From Candidatus Mancarchaeum sp. (GTDB lineage Archaea; Micrarchaeota; Micrarchaeia; Micrarchaeales; Micrarchaeaceae): DNA of 14,270 bases. The position numbers and the translations under genes are program-made. Location of the stretch: contig DAHXOG010000012.1 of the NCBI GenBank assembly GCA_027364995.1, positions 1 through 14,270 of the forward strand, in the 5' to 3' direction. Below are positions 1-5,568 of this stretch, piece after piece (positions within the stretch are counted from its first letter, which is position 1; each line of letters opens with the position of its first letter). The notes under the pieces were generated by a model that did not search any database, was not told where the DNA came from, and saw only the letters and a list, made by a program, of their open reading frames with translations.

Positions 1-55
1 AAAATATCTCATTAGTATTATAGTATTGGTAGGATAACTATAGCAATCTAATAAG

Positions 56-68
56 ACTTTATATATAA
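56..68 (+). promoter_or_regulatory. TATA-box promoter for the leader RNA and small-gene operon
   Basis: The AT-rich stretch around 58-65 (TTTATATA) is a good archaeal TATA box. Archaeal transcription starts about 25 nt after the box centre, which puts the start near 87-91. That is exactly where the 5' strand of the predicted stem at 91-189 begins. The agreement between promoter spacing and stem start is the main support. No transcript data are available. Confidence 0.5.
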
Positions 69-90
69 AATATTTGCGTAATTATTAATC

Positions 91-189
91 AAAGGGTGGG
101 GCAGTGAAAGGCTATGTAAAATGTTATTCCATTTCCATATTCTCTTATTTTATAACCCAGATCCAAACTAAATGTTCGCCTCACCCTTT
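91..189 (+). ncRNA. Predicted structured RNA or 5' leader closed by a 12-bp stem
   Basis: Positions 91-102 (AAAGGGTGGGGC) pair with 178-189 (GCCTCACCCTTT) over 12 continuous base pairs, with one G-U pair (99/181). Inside, 110-122 pairs with 147-157 through about eight A-U/G-U pairs plus two G-C pairs and two bulged bases, leaving a loop near 123-146. A TATA box about 25 nt upstream places the transcript start at the 5' edge of the outer stem. The 3' edge lies 10 nt before the GGTG ribosome site of the next gene. It could be a cis-regulatory leader of the 209-832 operon or a separately processed RNA. It matches no tRNA, 5S, SRP or box C/D pattern that I recognise. The structure was read by eye, not by folding software. 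Confidence 0.5.
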
Positions 190-208
190 CATGCTAATAG
201 GTGGGTAG

Positions 209-502
209 ATGGACAAAAAACAAATAGCGAAATATGTTAGAAGGAAGGGTCTTGAAGGCAAGGGCTTGCACAGCTTTTTCTTTATAAAACCGGGCAAGGG
301 CACTAACATCAACGAGCTTACGCAGAAGCTGATAAATATAGATGGAGTAGAGGAGCTTTGCGTAACAGAAGGAACCATAGGCTATATGGTAAAGGCAAGG
401 TTCAATGACAAGGATTACGAGCGCATGAAGAGCGATATAGCCAATATAGCCGGAAAGAGGTACGGCGTTTGCGTAAGCGCATTAGAGATGAAAAAGGTGT
501 GA
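209..502 (+). CDS. Small protein resembling a stand-alone Lrp/AsnC ligand-binding (RAM) domain
   Basis: This 97-residue protein has a basic N-terminus (1-18) and no helix-turn-helix. From about residue 21 it shows the alternating beta-alpha-beta-beta-alpha-beta pattern of the Lrp/AsnC C-terminal domain: a strand (HSFFFIKP), a helix (INELTQKLINI), then DGVEELCVTEGTIGYMVKA, where GVEE and the glycine turn between strands fit the family's usual V-x-x-V-TG-x-YD region. A second helix (YERMKSDIANIAG) and a last strand follow. Such stand-alone domains usually form oligomers and bind small effectors or regulate partners; this role is inferred. The ATG has GGTG at 200-203, 5 nt away. It is the first gene of a three-gene unit preceded by the structured leader; the next ATG follows the stop after 2 nt. 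The family assignment rests on pattern only. Confidence 0.7.
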   Translation: MDKKQIAKYVRRKGLEGKGLHSFFFIKPGKGTNINELTQKLINIDGVEELCVTEGTIGYMVKARFNDKDYERMKSDIANIAGKRYGVCVSALEMKKV

Positions 503-504
503 AT

Positions 505-654
505 ATGGCAATTAATATATTTTCAAGGGATAAGACCATAGCTAAGGAGATGCTGAAATATATAAACAACGATCCCGAAATAAAAAAGAAGGTGGAGAAT
601 TTGGCTATGGAAATCTCCATAAAGTATATGAAAGAGCATAAGATGGATGTTTAA
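505..654 (+). CDS. Hypothetical 49-aa charged helical protein
   Basis: I do not recognise this family. The start is ATG 505, not an upstream codon inside the previous gene: GGTG at 496-499 lies 5 nt before it, the same arrangement as its two neighbours. The 49-residue product is lysine- and glutamate-rich and likely almost entirely helical, with a DPEIKKKVENLAMEI segment of amphipathic character. There is no signal peptide, membrane segment or cysteine. It sits 2 nt after the RAM-like gene and 10 nt before the next small gene, so all three are probably co-transcribed. A role as a small partner of the RAM-like protein is only a guess from gene order. Confidence 0.65.
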   Translation: MAINIFSRDKTIAKEMLKYINNDPEIKKKVENLAMEISIKYMKEHKMDV

Positions 655-664
655 GGGTGTATCT

Positions 665-832
665 ATGGTTGGACTTATATTAAGAATAAAAAGATGGACT
701 AGGGAAAGGAAGCAGGCCAGGGATCCATATAACACTAGGCCGGTAGCAATGGTTAAGGAGCGCGATAATGTTTACAGGTTTGTATGGGCTGACGAATTAA
801 GCGATACCGCCATTAAGGAAAAATTAGATTAA
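665..832 (+). CDS. Hypothetical 55-aa basic protein
   Basis: I do not recognise this family. An in-frame ATG at 647 overlaps the previous gene, but ATG 665 is preferred because GGTG at 656-659 stands 5 nt before it, as for the two upstream genes. The product begins with a hydrophobic then strongly basic stretch (MVGLILRIKRWTRERKQARD), which could be an amphipathic membrane- or nucleic-acid-contacting helix. It ends with an acidic segment (VYRFVWADELSD). No known motif is visible. It is the last gene of the 209-832 unit; no T-rich hairpin terminator follows directly. Confidence 0.6.
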   Translation: MVGLILRIKRWTRERKQARDPYNTRPVAMVKERDNVYRFVWADELSDTAIKEKLD

Positions 833-1165
833 CATGCAAGCCTCATAAGCATCCGCATTCATCCAAATCTCCAATTTACCCATTAATATCCAATCTATGC
901 CTTCACATGAGGCGCTTTATGAAACACCTTCTCTTTATCCTCAATTAGGGTTATGTGCATGTTCTCGAGCAGTAAAAGCTATTTCTTTTATGCACCAACG
1001 ACCTGCTTTTTATCATTTCGTAAAGTTTTGTATGGTTTGTACAGAGTTTATAACACTAATTAACGCCATCATACCAAAAAGATATGGCGATTAGAAAATG
1101 GTATTTCGTTCATTATAAATAAAACCTAGTAACGAAACAGCATTATATCTCAATAAACATCGACA
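833..1165. other. Non-coding stretch with two inverted repeats
   Basis: There is no convincing gene in about 330 bases. The only long ORF on the plus strand (897-1094) has no SD and atypical composition. Two inverted repeats are visible. CTAAT(TAA)CGCCAT at 1056-1069 pairs with ATGGCGATTAG at 1084-1094, apart from a 3-nt bulge. TTTCGTT at 1104-1110 pairs with AACGAAA at 1131-1137. A TATA-like TTATAAAT lies within the second loop (1113-1120). The region may hold an RNA gene, operators or decayed sequence; I cannot tell which. Confidence 0.4.
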
Positions 1166-1172
1166 AAGGAAA

Positions 1173-1226
1173 AGGTATTTAAATGCATCAGTTCTATTTT
1201 TGTTTGAAATATAAATATTTGAGGTG
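1173..1226 (+). promoter_or_regulatory. Promoter and strong Shine-Dalgarno of the micro-ORF
   Basis: A purine-rich BRE-like stretch (AAAGG, 1171-1175) leads into a TATA box (TATTTAAA, about 1176-1183). The expected transcript start is near 1204. GAGGTG at 1221-1226, complementary to the 3' end of archaeal 16S rRNA, lies 6 nt before ATG 1233. This is the best-formed expression signal in the window although it serves only an 11-codon frame. Confidence 0.55.
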
Positions 1227-1232
1227 AAAAAT

Positions 1233-1268
1233 ATGGGAGGTCCAGGAACAGGCGGAGGAGCAGGTTAA
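1233..1268 (+). CDS. Glycine-rich 11-aa micro-ORF
   Basis: The frame ATG to TAA encodes MGGPGTGGGAG: seven glycines in eleven residues. It is too short for normal gene finding. The reasons to list it are its own TATA box, an inferred 29-nt leader, a near-perfect SD (GAGGTG) at the 6-nt spacing used elsewhere here, and an immediate T-rich tract (1278-1318) suited to archaeal termination. The alternative is that the transcript is a G-rich non-coding RNA and the frame is incidental, because GGAGG within the codons is itself SD-like. It lies convergent to the 3' end of the double-Lrp gene, 50 nt away. I know of no family for this peptide. Confidence 0.4.
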   Translation: MGGPGTGGGAG

Positions 1269-1318
1269 ATACAATTTAGGTTTTTAAGTATTTTAATTAT
1301 ATTCTAATTTTTGCTATT

Positions 1319-2851
1319 TTATAATTTATAGTCTATTTTATCTATGTGTATGTGGGTCATATACTCTATGGCTTTTGCCTGCTCTGAGTATGCGTTATCG
1401 AAAATCCTTAAGCAGAGCCTTCCAATTAAAATATCAGTTATTATAAGTGTACGTATATTTATCCCTTTTACATCTGTTTTCAATTTTTTAGTAATGCTTT
1501 CAAGGCCATTGCTTGTGTATATTGGAGCGATAAACATTTCGCCATAAGGTGTTTGAATATCTCCAACTAAAGCGTATTTATCAGTAAGACTGCCTTTTTC
1601 CATAATGTTACTCATCAGCTCTTTTCTCGTTGATAAAAGTTTGTCATACTCTATTGTATCCATAAATATTACTGAAAAATATCGCACTGGCGCATTATGC
1701 ATTGTTATTGTTATGCGTTTTAGTGCCCTGAACCTTTCTATCAGTGCCTTGTATGCATAAGAAGCCCTGTTTTCTCCAAGCTTGTTCCTTTCGTCTATAT
1801 CCTTGAATTCGGAATTGCCATTTATGTTGAGATCCCTAAGCACAACATAATAATTGTAATAGATTTTATCTTCCGGGATATGCCCGCTCTCCTTGCTTCT
1901 TGACCATGCCTTGTCCTTTTCTATTATGTCAAAGAATTCGTCCCTTACTGGTATATATCCATAAAATGATTTGAATGGGGCTATATGCCAATAAGATGCA
2001 TACCTTTGCAATGTAGTGGATTTTAGATGGTATGCTATTGTAGCAATCTCGTCATTGCTCTTTGCGAGTATATACGCCATTATGTCATATTCTCCTTTAA
2101 CTGTCGCTACAAACTGCACAGACGGATCTGCTGAGAAAACCCTTGTTATCTCGTCGTTGCTAGGCACTATGTCGCTGAACTTTATGAAGCATATATACTC
2201 TGAATACCCCAGCACCTCTAGATCCAGCTCCGCTATGTACCTTATCCCAAATGCTTTTTCAAGGCTTTTTATCTTATGGTATGCCTTTGAGGCATTTATT
2301 CCTGCAAGCTCTGCAGCATATGGCAATGGTATCCTGCCATTCATGCTAAGCGATTTTAACAATGAAGCATCGACATCATCCATTGTACCATTATATTTAG
2401 GAATAGAGTTTGAAGAATTGTTAATATTAAGGCCAAAAGCGTTGCCAGAGCTTATGAATTTGCCCTCCATGTTTACATATCCTAAGTATATAGGCTGTGC
2501 CTCATTTCTCTCATATACATGGTACATACCGGAATCCGGCAATATCAGTATATTATTATTCTGCTCCTTTAGCTTTTTTATTGTGCTTTTTACCTCTTCA
2601 GGTATATTTTTCTCTGTCTCTATTTCTACAGTCTTTTTCTTCGGGCGTTGTATATCGCCGTTTTGGTCTATTCTTCCTATGTATCTGACTATGTATTCCT
2701 TCCTGCCTGTCTCTTTATTTATTACATAAGTAGAAGAATAGGCGTAATACATGCCCTTGTATTCTTTGAGTATGGATACATTAGTGTTAAGCTCCGCTTC
2801 CAAATTCAGGACTGTTTTGCGTATGTTTTCAGGGAGCTCTTCACGTCTCAT
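1319..2851 (-). CDS. Large double-Lrp/AsnC-like transcriptional regulator
   Basis: This 510-residue protein is far longer than ordinary Lrp/AsnC regulators (about 150). Residues 10-70 and 85-135 look like two copies of one small module (GMYYAYSS...YIGRIDQNGDI versus GMYHVYER...YLGYVNMEGKF). Residues 158-205 form an Lrp-type helix-turn-helix (DDVDASLLKSLSMNGRIPLP, then a recognition-like helix INASKAYHKIKSLEKAFGI). Residues 215-290 look like a RAM domain, with VKGEYDIMAYI matching the family's G-x-YD turn. Residues 350-395 and 400-500 may be a second, diverged helix-turn-helix plus RAM-like pair (YALVGDIQTPYGEMFIAPIY). The protein would thus mimic an Lrp dimer in one chain. Its targets are unknown. 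A TATA box about 25 nt upstream implies a leaderless transcript starting at this ATG. The ends of the domains are approximate. Confidence 0.75.
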   Translation of the reverse strand: MRREELPENIRKTVLNLEAELNTNVSILKEYKGMYYAYSSTYVINKETGRKEYIVRYIGRIDQNGDIQRPKKKTVEIETEKNIPEEVKSTIKKLKEQNNNILILPDSGMYHVYERNEAQPIYLGYVNMEGKFISSGNAFGLNINNSSNSIPKYNGTMDDVDASLLKSLSMNGRIPLPYAAELAGINASKAYHKIKSLEKAFGIRYIAELDLEVLGYSEYICFIKFSDIVPSNDEITRVFSADPSVQFVATVKGEYDIMAYILAKSNDEIATIAYHLKSTTLQRYASYWHIAPFKSFYGYIPVRDEFFDIIEKDKAWSRSKESGHIPEDKIYYNYYVVLRDLNINGNSEFKDIDERNKLGENRASYAYKALIERFRALKRITITMHNAPVRYFSVIFMDTIEYDKLLSTRKELMSNIMEKGSLTDKYALVGDIQTPYGEMFIAPIYTSNGLESITKKLKTDVKGINIRTLIITDILIGRLCLRIFDNAYSEQAKAIEYMTHIHIDKIDYKL

Positions 2852-3069
2852 AATAAAATTATGAATAAATAAATATAAAATAACATTAACCTTAAATTTT
2901 TGTTTAGGAAGTTAAATTTTGTCCCTTTATGTATCCCTGAATCGTCTACGATAATGATATCATCTACATTAAACTCTCTTCTGTGAGCGCTATCCTCATT
3001 TCCTGCCAAATTCGAATCTGCTTTTTTCACTTTCAACTTAAGCCAATTGCTAACTCTTCTGTTTTCCAA
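2848..3069 (-). CDS. Doubtful 73-aa ORF upstream of the Lrp-like gene
   Basis: The frame runs from ATG 3069 and ends in an ATGA overlap with the start of the Lrp-like gene, the arrangement of coupled operon genes. Residues 1-55 are charged and look protein-like (FNVDDIIIVDDSGIHKGTKF). The last 18 residues are a hydrophobic run encoded by almost pure A/T that includes the presumed TATA box of the next gene. It may be a real short gene read through a T-rich tail, a tail-anchored protein or a chance ORF. T-rich TATA-like sequences at 3081-3103 on the minus strand could serve a leaderless start. I recognise no family. Confidence 0.3.
   Translation of the reverse strand: MENRRVSNWLKLKVKKADSNLAGNEDSAHRREFNVDDIIIVDDSGIHKGTKFNFLNKNLRLMLFYIYLFIILL
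2871..2882 (-). promoter_or_regulatory. TATA box for a leaderless transcript of the Lrp-like gene
   Basis: On the minus strand this reads TATTTTATATTT. Its centre is about 25 nt before ATG 2851, so transcription should begin at or next to the start codon. No SD precedes that ATG, which fits a leaderless mRNA. The box lies inside the 3' end of the doubtful ORF 2848-3069, and the region is AT-rich, so chance is possible. Confidence 0.45.
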
Positions 3070-3115
3070 TCCAAGCCATATCTATAAAAAGTACATAAAA
3101 AGGAAAAAAGAAAAC

Positions 3116-3125
3116 ATTTTAAATA
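3116..3125 (+). promoter_or_regulatory. TATA box for adkA
   Basis: TTTTAAAT at 3117-3124 is preceded by a purine-rich A/G stretch resembling a BRE. The expected transcript start is near 3145-3150, giving adkA a very short leader or none. ATG 3154 lacks an SD, which fits. Confidence 0.5.
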
Positions 3126-3153
3126 ATGGAAGCAAAAAGCTTAGTGTGCTTTA

Positions 3154-3753
3154 ATGGCCAAAGGCAAAAACGTTATAATACTAGTTTTGGGGTCTCCTGG
3201 AGCAGGAAAGACCACGCTCATAAACAGCGTGAATGGCTCCGAGCCGGAAAACGGCTTCAAGGTTATAAACATAGGCACGCTAATGGCCGAGGAGGCGAAG
3301 GGCGAAAACATACAAAGGGACAGGCTCAGGTACCTCAATACCGCAAGCATAAGGCAGCTAAGGAAAAGGGCGTTTGAAAGAATAGCTGCAATGGAAGGCA
3401 CTATAATAGTTGACACGCACGCAACGGTAGAAAAAGGAAATAAATTTATATTTGGACTTCCAATAAATGATTTACAGTATATGGGAACCATACAAGGAAT
3501 AATATATGTAGATGCAAGCCCTGACGAGCTCATAAAGAGGAGGCTTGTGGACACTGCCAGGAAAAGGGAGGCCGACGACGAAGAGGTACTCAACCTGCAA
3601 AGGCAGCTCAACCTTTCCGTAGTTACAATGTATGGCTCCACATACGATATACCCGTGTATATACTGCACAATAAGGAAGGCAAGCTCAACGAGGCAGAAA
3701 ACGACTTCAAGAGCTTCATAAACGATATATTAGAAAACGGCGAATCAAGATGA
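3154..3753 (+). CDS. adkA: Archaea-type adenylate kinase AdkA
   Basis: This cytoplasmic enzyme transfers phosphate from ATP to AMP, giving two ADP, and so balances adenylate pools. The 199-residue length fits the archaea-specific AdkA family, which differs from bacterial Adk. The P-loop GSPGAGKT is at residues 13-20. The family hallmark VDTHATV is at 86-92, followed by the conserved GLP (101-103). The segment RDRLRYLNTASIRQLRKRAF (55-74) matches the AMP-side helical region. Residues 120-145 (DASPDELIKRRL...ARKREADDEE) resemble the lid. In many euryarchaea adkA lies between secY and a DUF106 gene; here the DUF106/EMC3-like gene follows with an ATGA overlap, but secY is not upstream. ATG 3154 is chosen because it starts just before the core strand and is about 30 nt after a TATA box. 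Confidence 0.93.
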   Translation: MAKGKNVIILVLGSPGAGKTTLINSVNGSEPENGFKVINIGTLMAEEAKGENIQRDRLRYLNTASIRQLRKRAFERIAAMEGTIIVDTHATVEKGNKFIFGLPINDLQYMGTIQGIIYVDASPDELIKRRLVDTARKREADDEEVLNLQRQLNLSVVTMYGSTYDIPVYILHNKEGKLNEAENDFKSFINDILENGESR

Positions 3754-4292
3754 CTGCAGCAGCCCTTACGACTTTAATGCCACTGCCTACGATTATAATG
3801 CTGATAGTAATAGGCGTGGCATATGTCGGATTCTCGATATTTGCACAAAGGAAGGTGGGCAATCCCAAAAAGATGAGGGAGCTCCAGCAGCGCATGAATG
3901 CGCTCTCAAAGGAGCTCAATGCGCTAATAAAGCAGAACGCCCCAAAGGAGGAGATATCAAAAAAGCAGAGCGAGCTAATGCCGTTGATGAGCGAGAACAT
4001 GAAGACATCAATAAAGCCCATGCTAGTTATACTGCCTGTATTCTTCCTGCTATACTATCTGATATTGCCTACAGCATTCAATCCAATAGCGCATGATTAT
4101 ATGCCGTTCCTATTCTCAATGAAGCTCAACTATCTTGGGGTATTCTTCGCATGTGTGTTCATATTGGGCATAGGAACCTCGATAGTGATAATGATATACG
4201 ATAAGAAAATGGCCAAGAAAGAGAAGCAGGCGTTAGCCGCAGCCGAGCAATCTGTGGAAGCCGCGGAAGCCTTCGAAGCAAGAAAATCATGA
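3750..4292 (+). CDS. EMC3/TMCO1-like (DUF106) membrane protein, Oxa1/YidC superfamily
   Basis: This integral membrane protein of 180 residues has three predicted membrane segments (about 8-30, 92-114 and 124-150). Between the first and second there is a long charged coiled-coil stretch (about 36-85, rich in Q, E, K with LQQRMNALSKELNALIKQ). This layout is that of archaeal DUF106 proteins, distant relatives of the insertases EMC3, TMCO1, YidC and Oxa1 that help place proteins in membranes. The C-terminus (150-180) is basic then alanine/glutamate-rich. The gene overlaps adkA by ATGA and has no clear SD, so translation is probably coupled. Its position between adkA and eL34 is the typical archaeal one. 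Insertase activity is inferred from family knowledge. Confidence 0.85.
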   Translation: MTAAALTTLMPLPTIIMLIVIGVAYVGFSIFAQRKVGNPKKMRELQQRMNALSKELNALIKQNAPKEEISKKQSELMPLMSENMKTSIKPMLVILPVFFLLYYLILPTAFNPIAHDYMPFLFSMKLNYLGVFFACVFILGIGTSIVIMIYDKKMAKKEKQALAAAEQSVEAAEAFEARKS

Positions 4293-4303
4293 AAATATTC
4301 AAA

Positions 4304-4315
4304 ACACATAAATAG
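4304..4315 (+). promoter_or_regulatory. TATA-like promoter before eL34
   Basis: CACATAAATAGC at about 4304-4315 could place a transcript start near 4335, about 27 nt before the eL34 start codon, with the SD AAGGTG at 4350-4355 in the leader. The gap between the EMC3-like gene and eL34 is 69 nt, enough for a promoter, although read-through from adkA is also possible. Confidence 0.35.
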
Positions 4316-4361
4316 CTTATCAACGAAATTCTCTCTGCTTAATCGTTTTAAGGTGTATAAT

Positions 4362-4679
4362 TTGCCGAAACCAATGCACAGGTCTCATAGTTTTAAAAAG
4401 GTACAAAGAGTAACGAAGTCAAAGCGCACAGTTACCCACTACAAGCGCGGAAAGAACGACATGCCGCACTGCGCAATATGTGGACAGGAGCTTAATGGAA
4501 TAGCTCAAAAAGGCCCTAAGACAAGGCGCACAAACAGCAGGCTATTCGGAGGCGTCCTATGCGCATCATGCACTGCCGAAGTTATAAAGCTTGGCAGCAG
4601 GGTGGAGCAGGGAGACATGAAGCTCAACGAGATAGGCATAAGGCAAAGGTCATACGTCCTGCAGCTCGTTGCGCACTGA
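4362..4679 (+). CDS. rpl34e: Large-subunit ribosomal protein eL34 (L34e)
   Basis: This 50S subunit component is found in archaea and eukaryotes. The start is read as TTG 4362, giving MPKPMHRSHSFKK, which matches the family's usual M-P-x-P-x-x-R-S opening. AAGGTG at 4350-4355 stands 6 nt before it. The longer frame from GTG 4353 would use the SD itself as a start codon. The arginine/lysine-rich N-terminus includes SKRTVTHYKRGK. It is followed by a zinc-ribbon pair: CAIC (about 38-41) and CASC (about 70-73), between which GPKTRRTNSRLFGGVLC matches the conserved family segment. Its length (105 residues) is slightly above the usual 85-95 because of a C-terminal tail. cmk begins 4 nt after the stop. 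Confidence 0.92.
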   Translation: MPKPMHRSHSFKKVQRVTKSKRTVTHYKRGKNDMPHCAICGQELNGIAQKGPKTRRTNSRLFGGVLCASCTAEVIKLGSRVEQGDMKLNEIGIRQRSYVLQLVAH

Positions 4680-4683
4680 TGCT

Positions 4684-5202
4684 ATGGCAAAGATATGTAT
4701 ATCGGGGTTTACAGCCAGCGGCAAGACCACGATAGCAGAGCAGGTCTCTCGCAGCCTGAATATACCACACATACACAAATCCTACAAGGAATACGTAAAG
4801 AGCGAGCTTGAGGTTGCCGATTTCACTGCAAAAGCCTCCGACGAGTTCGTAAAAGGCTTCGATAACGAGGTAGTGCAGATGGCGCAGTCCCACGAGTCAT
4901 GCGTTTTAAGCACATGGCTTGCCCCCTGGATGATAAAGGACGCCACGCTTAAGGTATGGCTGGACGCAAGCCTTGAAGAGCGCGCCAGGCGTTGGTCAAG
5001 GATTTACAATAAAGGCTTCGAGGAAGCAAAAAGGATGGTCAACGATAAGGACCAGAGCGAAATAGCAAGCATAAAGCGCATTTATGGGATAGATCTGAAC
5101 GACAGGTCCATATTCGACATAATAATAAATACCGAAGCTATAGGCATCAACGAGGCCGCAGAGATTGTGTGTATAGCGGCCAAGGCCTCAAAAAAGCCAT
5201 AA
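4684..5202 (+). CDS. cmk: Archaeal cytidylate kinase (CMP/dCMP kinase)
   Basis: This enzyme phosphorylates CMP and dCMP with ATP in pyrimidine nucleotide salvage and synthesis. The 172-residue length fits the short archaeal form. The P-loop GFTASGKTT spans residues 8-16. The VWLDASLEERARRW stretch (91-104) matches the strand and lid-start common to nucleoside monophosphate kinases. DQSEIASIKRIYGIDLNDRS (123-142) followed by FDIIINT (144-150) matches the conserved end of archaeal Cmk. The ATG at 4684 follows the eL34 stop by 4 nt; an upstream in-frame start would overlap eL34 and adds only five unconserved residues. The order eL34-cmk-eL14 is a common archaeal arrangement. Confidence 0.92.
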   Translation: MAKICISGFTASGKTTIAEQVSRSLNIPHIHKSYKEYVKSELEVADFTAKASDEFVKGFDNEVVQMAQSHESCVLSTWLAPWMIKDATLKVWLDASLEERARRWSRIYNKGFEEAKRMVNDKDQSEIASIKRIYGIDLNDRSIFDIIINTEAIGINEAAEIVCIAAKASKKP

Positions 5203-5310
5203 CAAGCACTACTGCCTCACGTAATCCAAACGCTTAAATCCGTAAGGCATAAAAGGATAAAAGAATTAATCATAATGCAAAACGCTTAGATAATAAAAGA
5301 AGTGATTCGA
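5203..5310 (+). promoter_or_regulatory. Intergenic region with possible eL14 promoter
   Basis: AT-rich sequence separates cmk from eL14. AAACGCTTA occurs twice (5228-5236 and 5280-5288). TATA-like elements are CTTAAAT near 5233-5239 and ATAAAAG near 5249-5260. GAAGTGA before ATG 5311 serves as the SD (GTGA, 5 nt spacing). Which element is used cannot be decided from sequence. Confidence 0.35.
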
Positions 5311-5559
5311 ATGTTGATTGAAGAGGGAAGAGTGTGCATAAAGAAGTTCGGAAGAGACGCAGGAAGCAGGGCAGTGATAACATCAGTCCTGAAGGACGGA
5401 TATGTTAACATAGTTACTGAAAAACGGCAAAAGGAACGCAAATGCAATACCAAGCATTTGGAATTCTTAAACGAGATTGTGGATTCCAAAAACAAGGACC
5501 AGGTTAACAAGGTGCTCGGCATATCCAATGCACCGAAGCAACAGTCAAGGAAGAAATGA
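5311..5559 (+). CDS. rpl14e: Large-subunit ribosomal protein eL14 (L14e)
   Basis: This is an archaeal and eukaryotic ribosomal protein. The 82-residue product opens MLIEEGRVCIKKFGRDAGSR, matching the family's I-x-x-GRVC-x-K-x-xGR-x-AG signature, an SH3-like KOW-type fold. VITSVLKDGYVNIVT continues the barrel. A basic tail (KEEP-like KNKDQVNKVLG and then QQSRKK) follows. ATG 5311 is chosen over GTG 5302 because the latter is part of the SD and the conserved region begins directly after 5311. It is the last gene of the plus-strand cluster; truB, which often follows, is absent. A hairpin shared with convergent mre11 lies after the stop. Confidence 0.9.
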   Translation: MLIEEGRVCIKKFGRDAGSRAVITSVLKDGYVNIVTEKRQKERKCNTKHLEFLNEIVDSKNKDQVNKVLGISNAPKQQSRKK

Positions 5560-5568
5560 CAAAATGAA

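Noticed and set aside
94..186. A tRNA, possibly with intron, at the leader stem
   Set aside because: Seven bases could form an acceptor stem, but the 17 bases before the 3' strand do not form a T arm, no GTTC-A-A-TC loop is present, and no anticodon stem is seen.
897..1094. 65-codon plus-strand ORF
   Set aside because: No SD or promoter at the start, cysteine- and histidine-rich composition unlike neighbours, and its end coincides with an inverted repeat.
2016..2729. 237-codon plus-strand ORF
   Set aside because: Serine-, isoleucine- and phenylalanine-rich frame opposite the double-Lrp gene; typical antisense shadow.
1319..2851. A transposase, because the N-terminal Y-x-Y-x-S...Y-I-G-R-I-D pattern recalls the start of some IS transposases
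   Set aside because: No DDE catalytic region follows; instead an Lrp-type helix-turn-helix and RAM domain are seen, and no terminal inverted repeats flank the gene.
3141..3719. 192-codon minus-strand ORF
   Set aside because: Opposite adkA over nearly its whole length, with serine/leucine-rich low-complexity composition; shadow frame.
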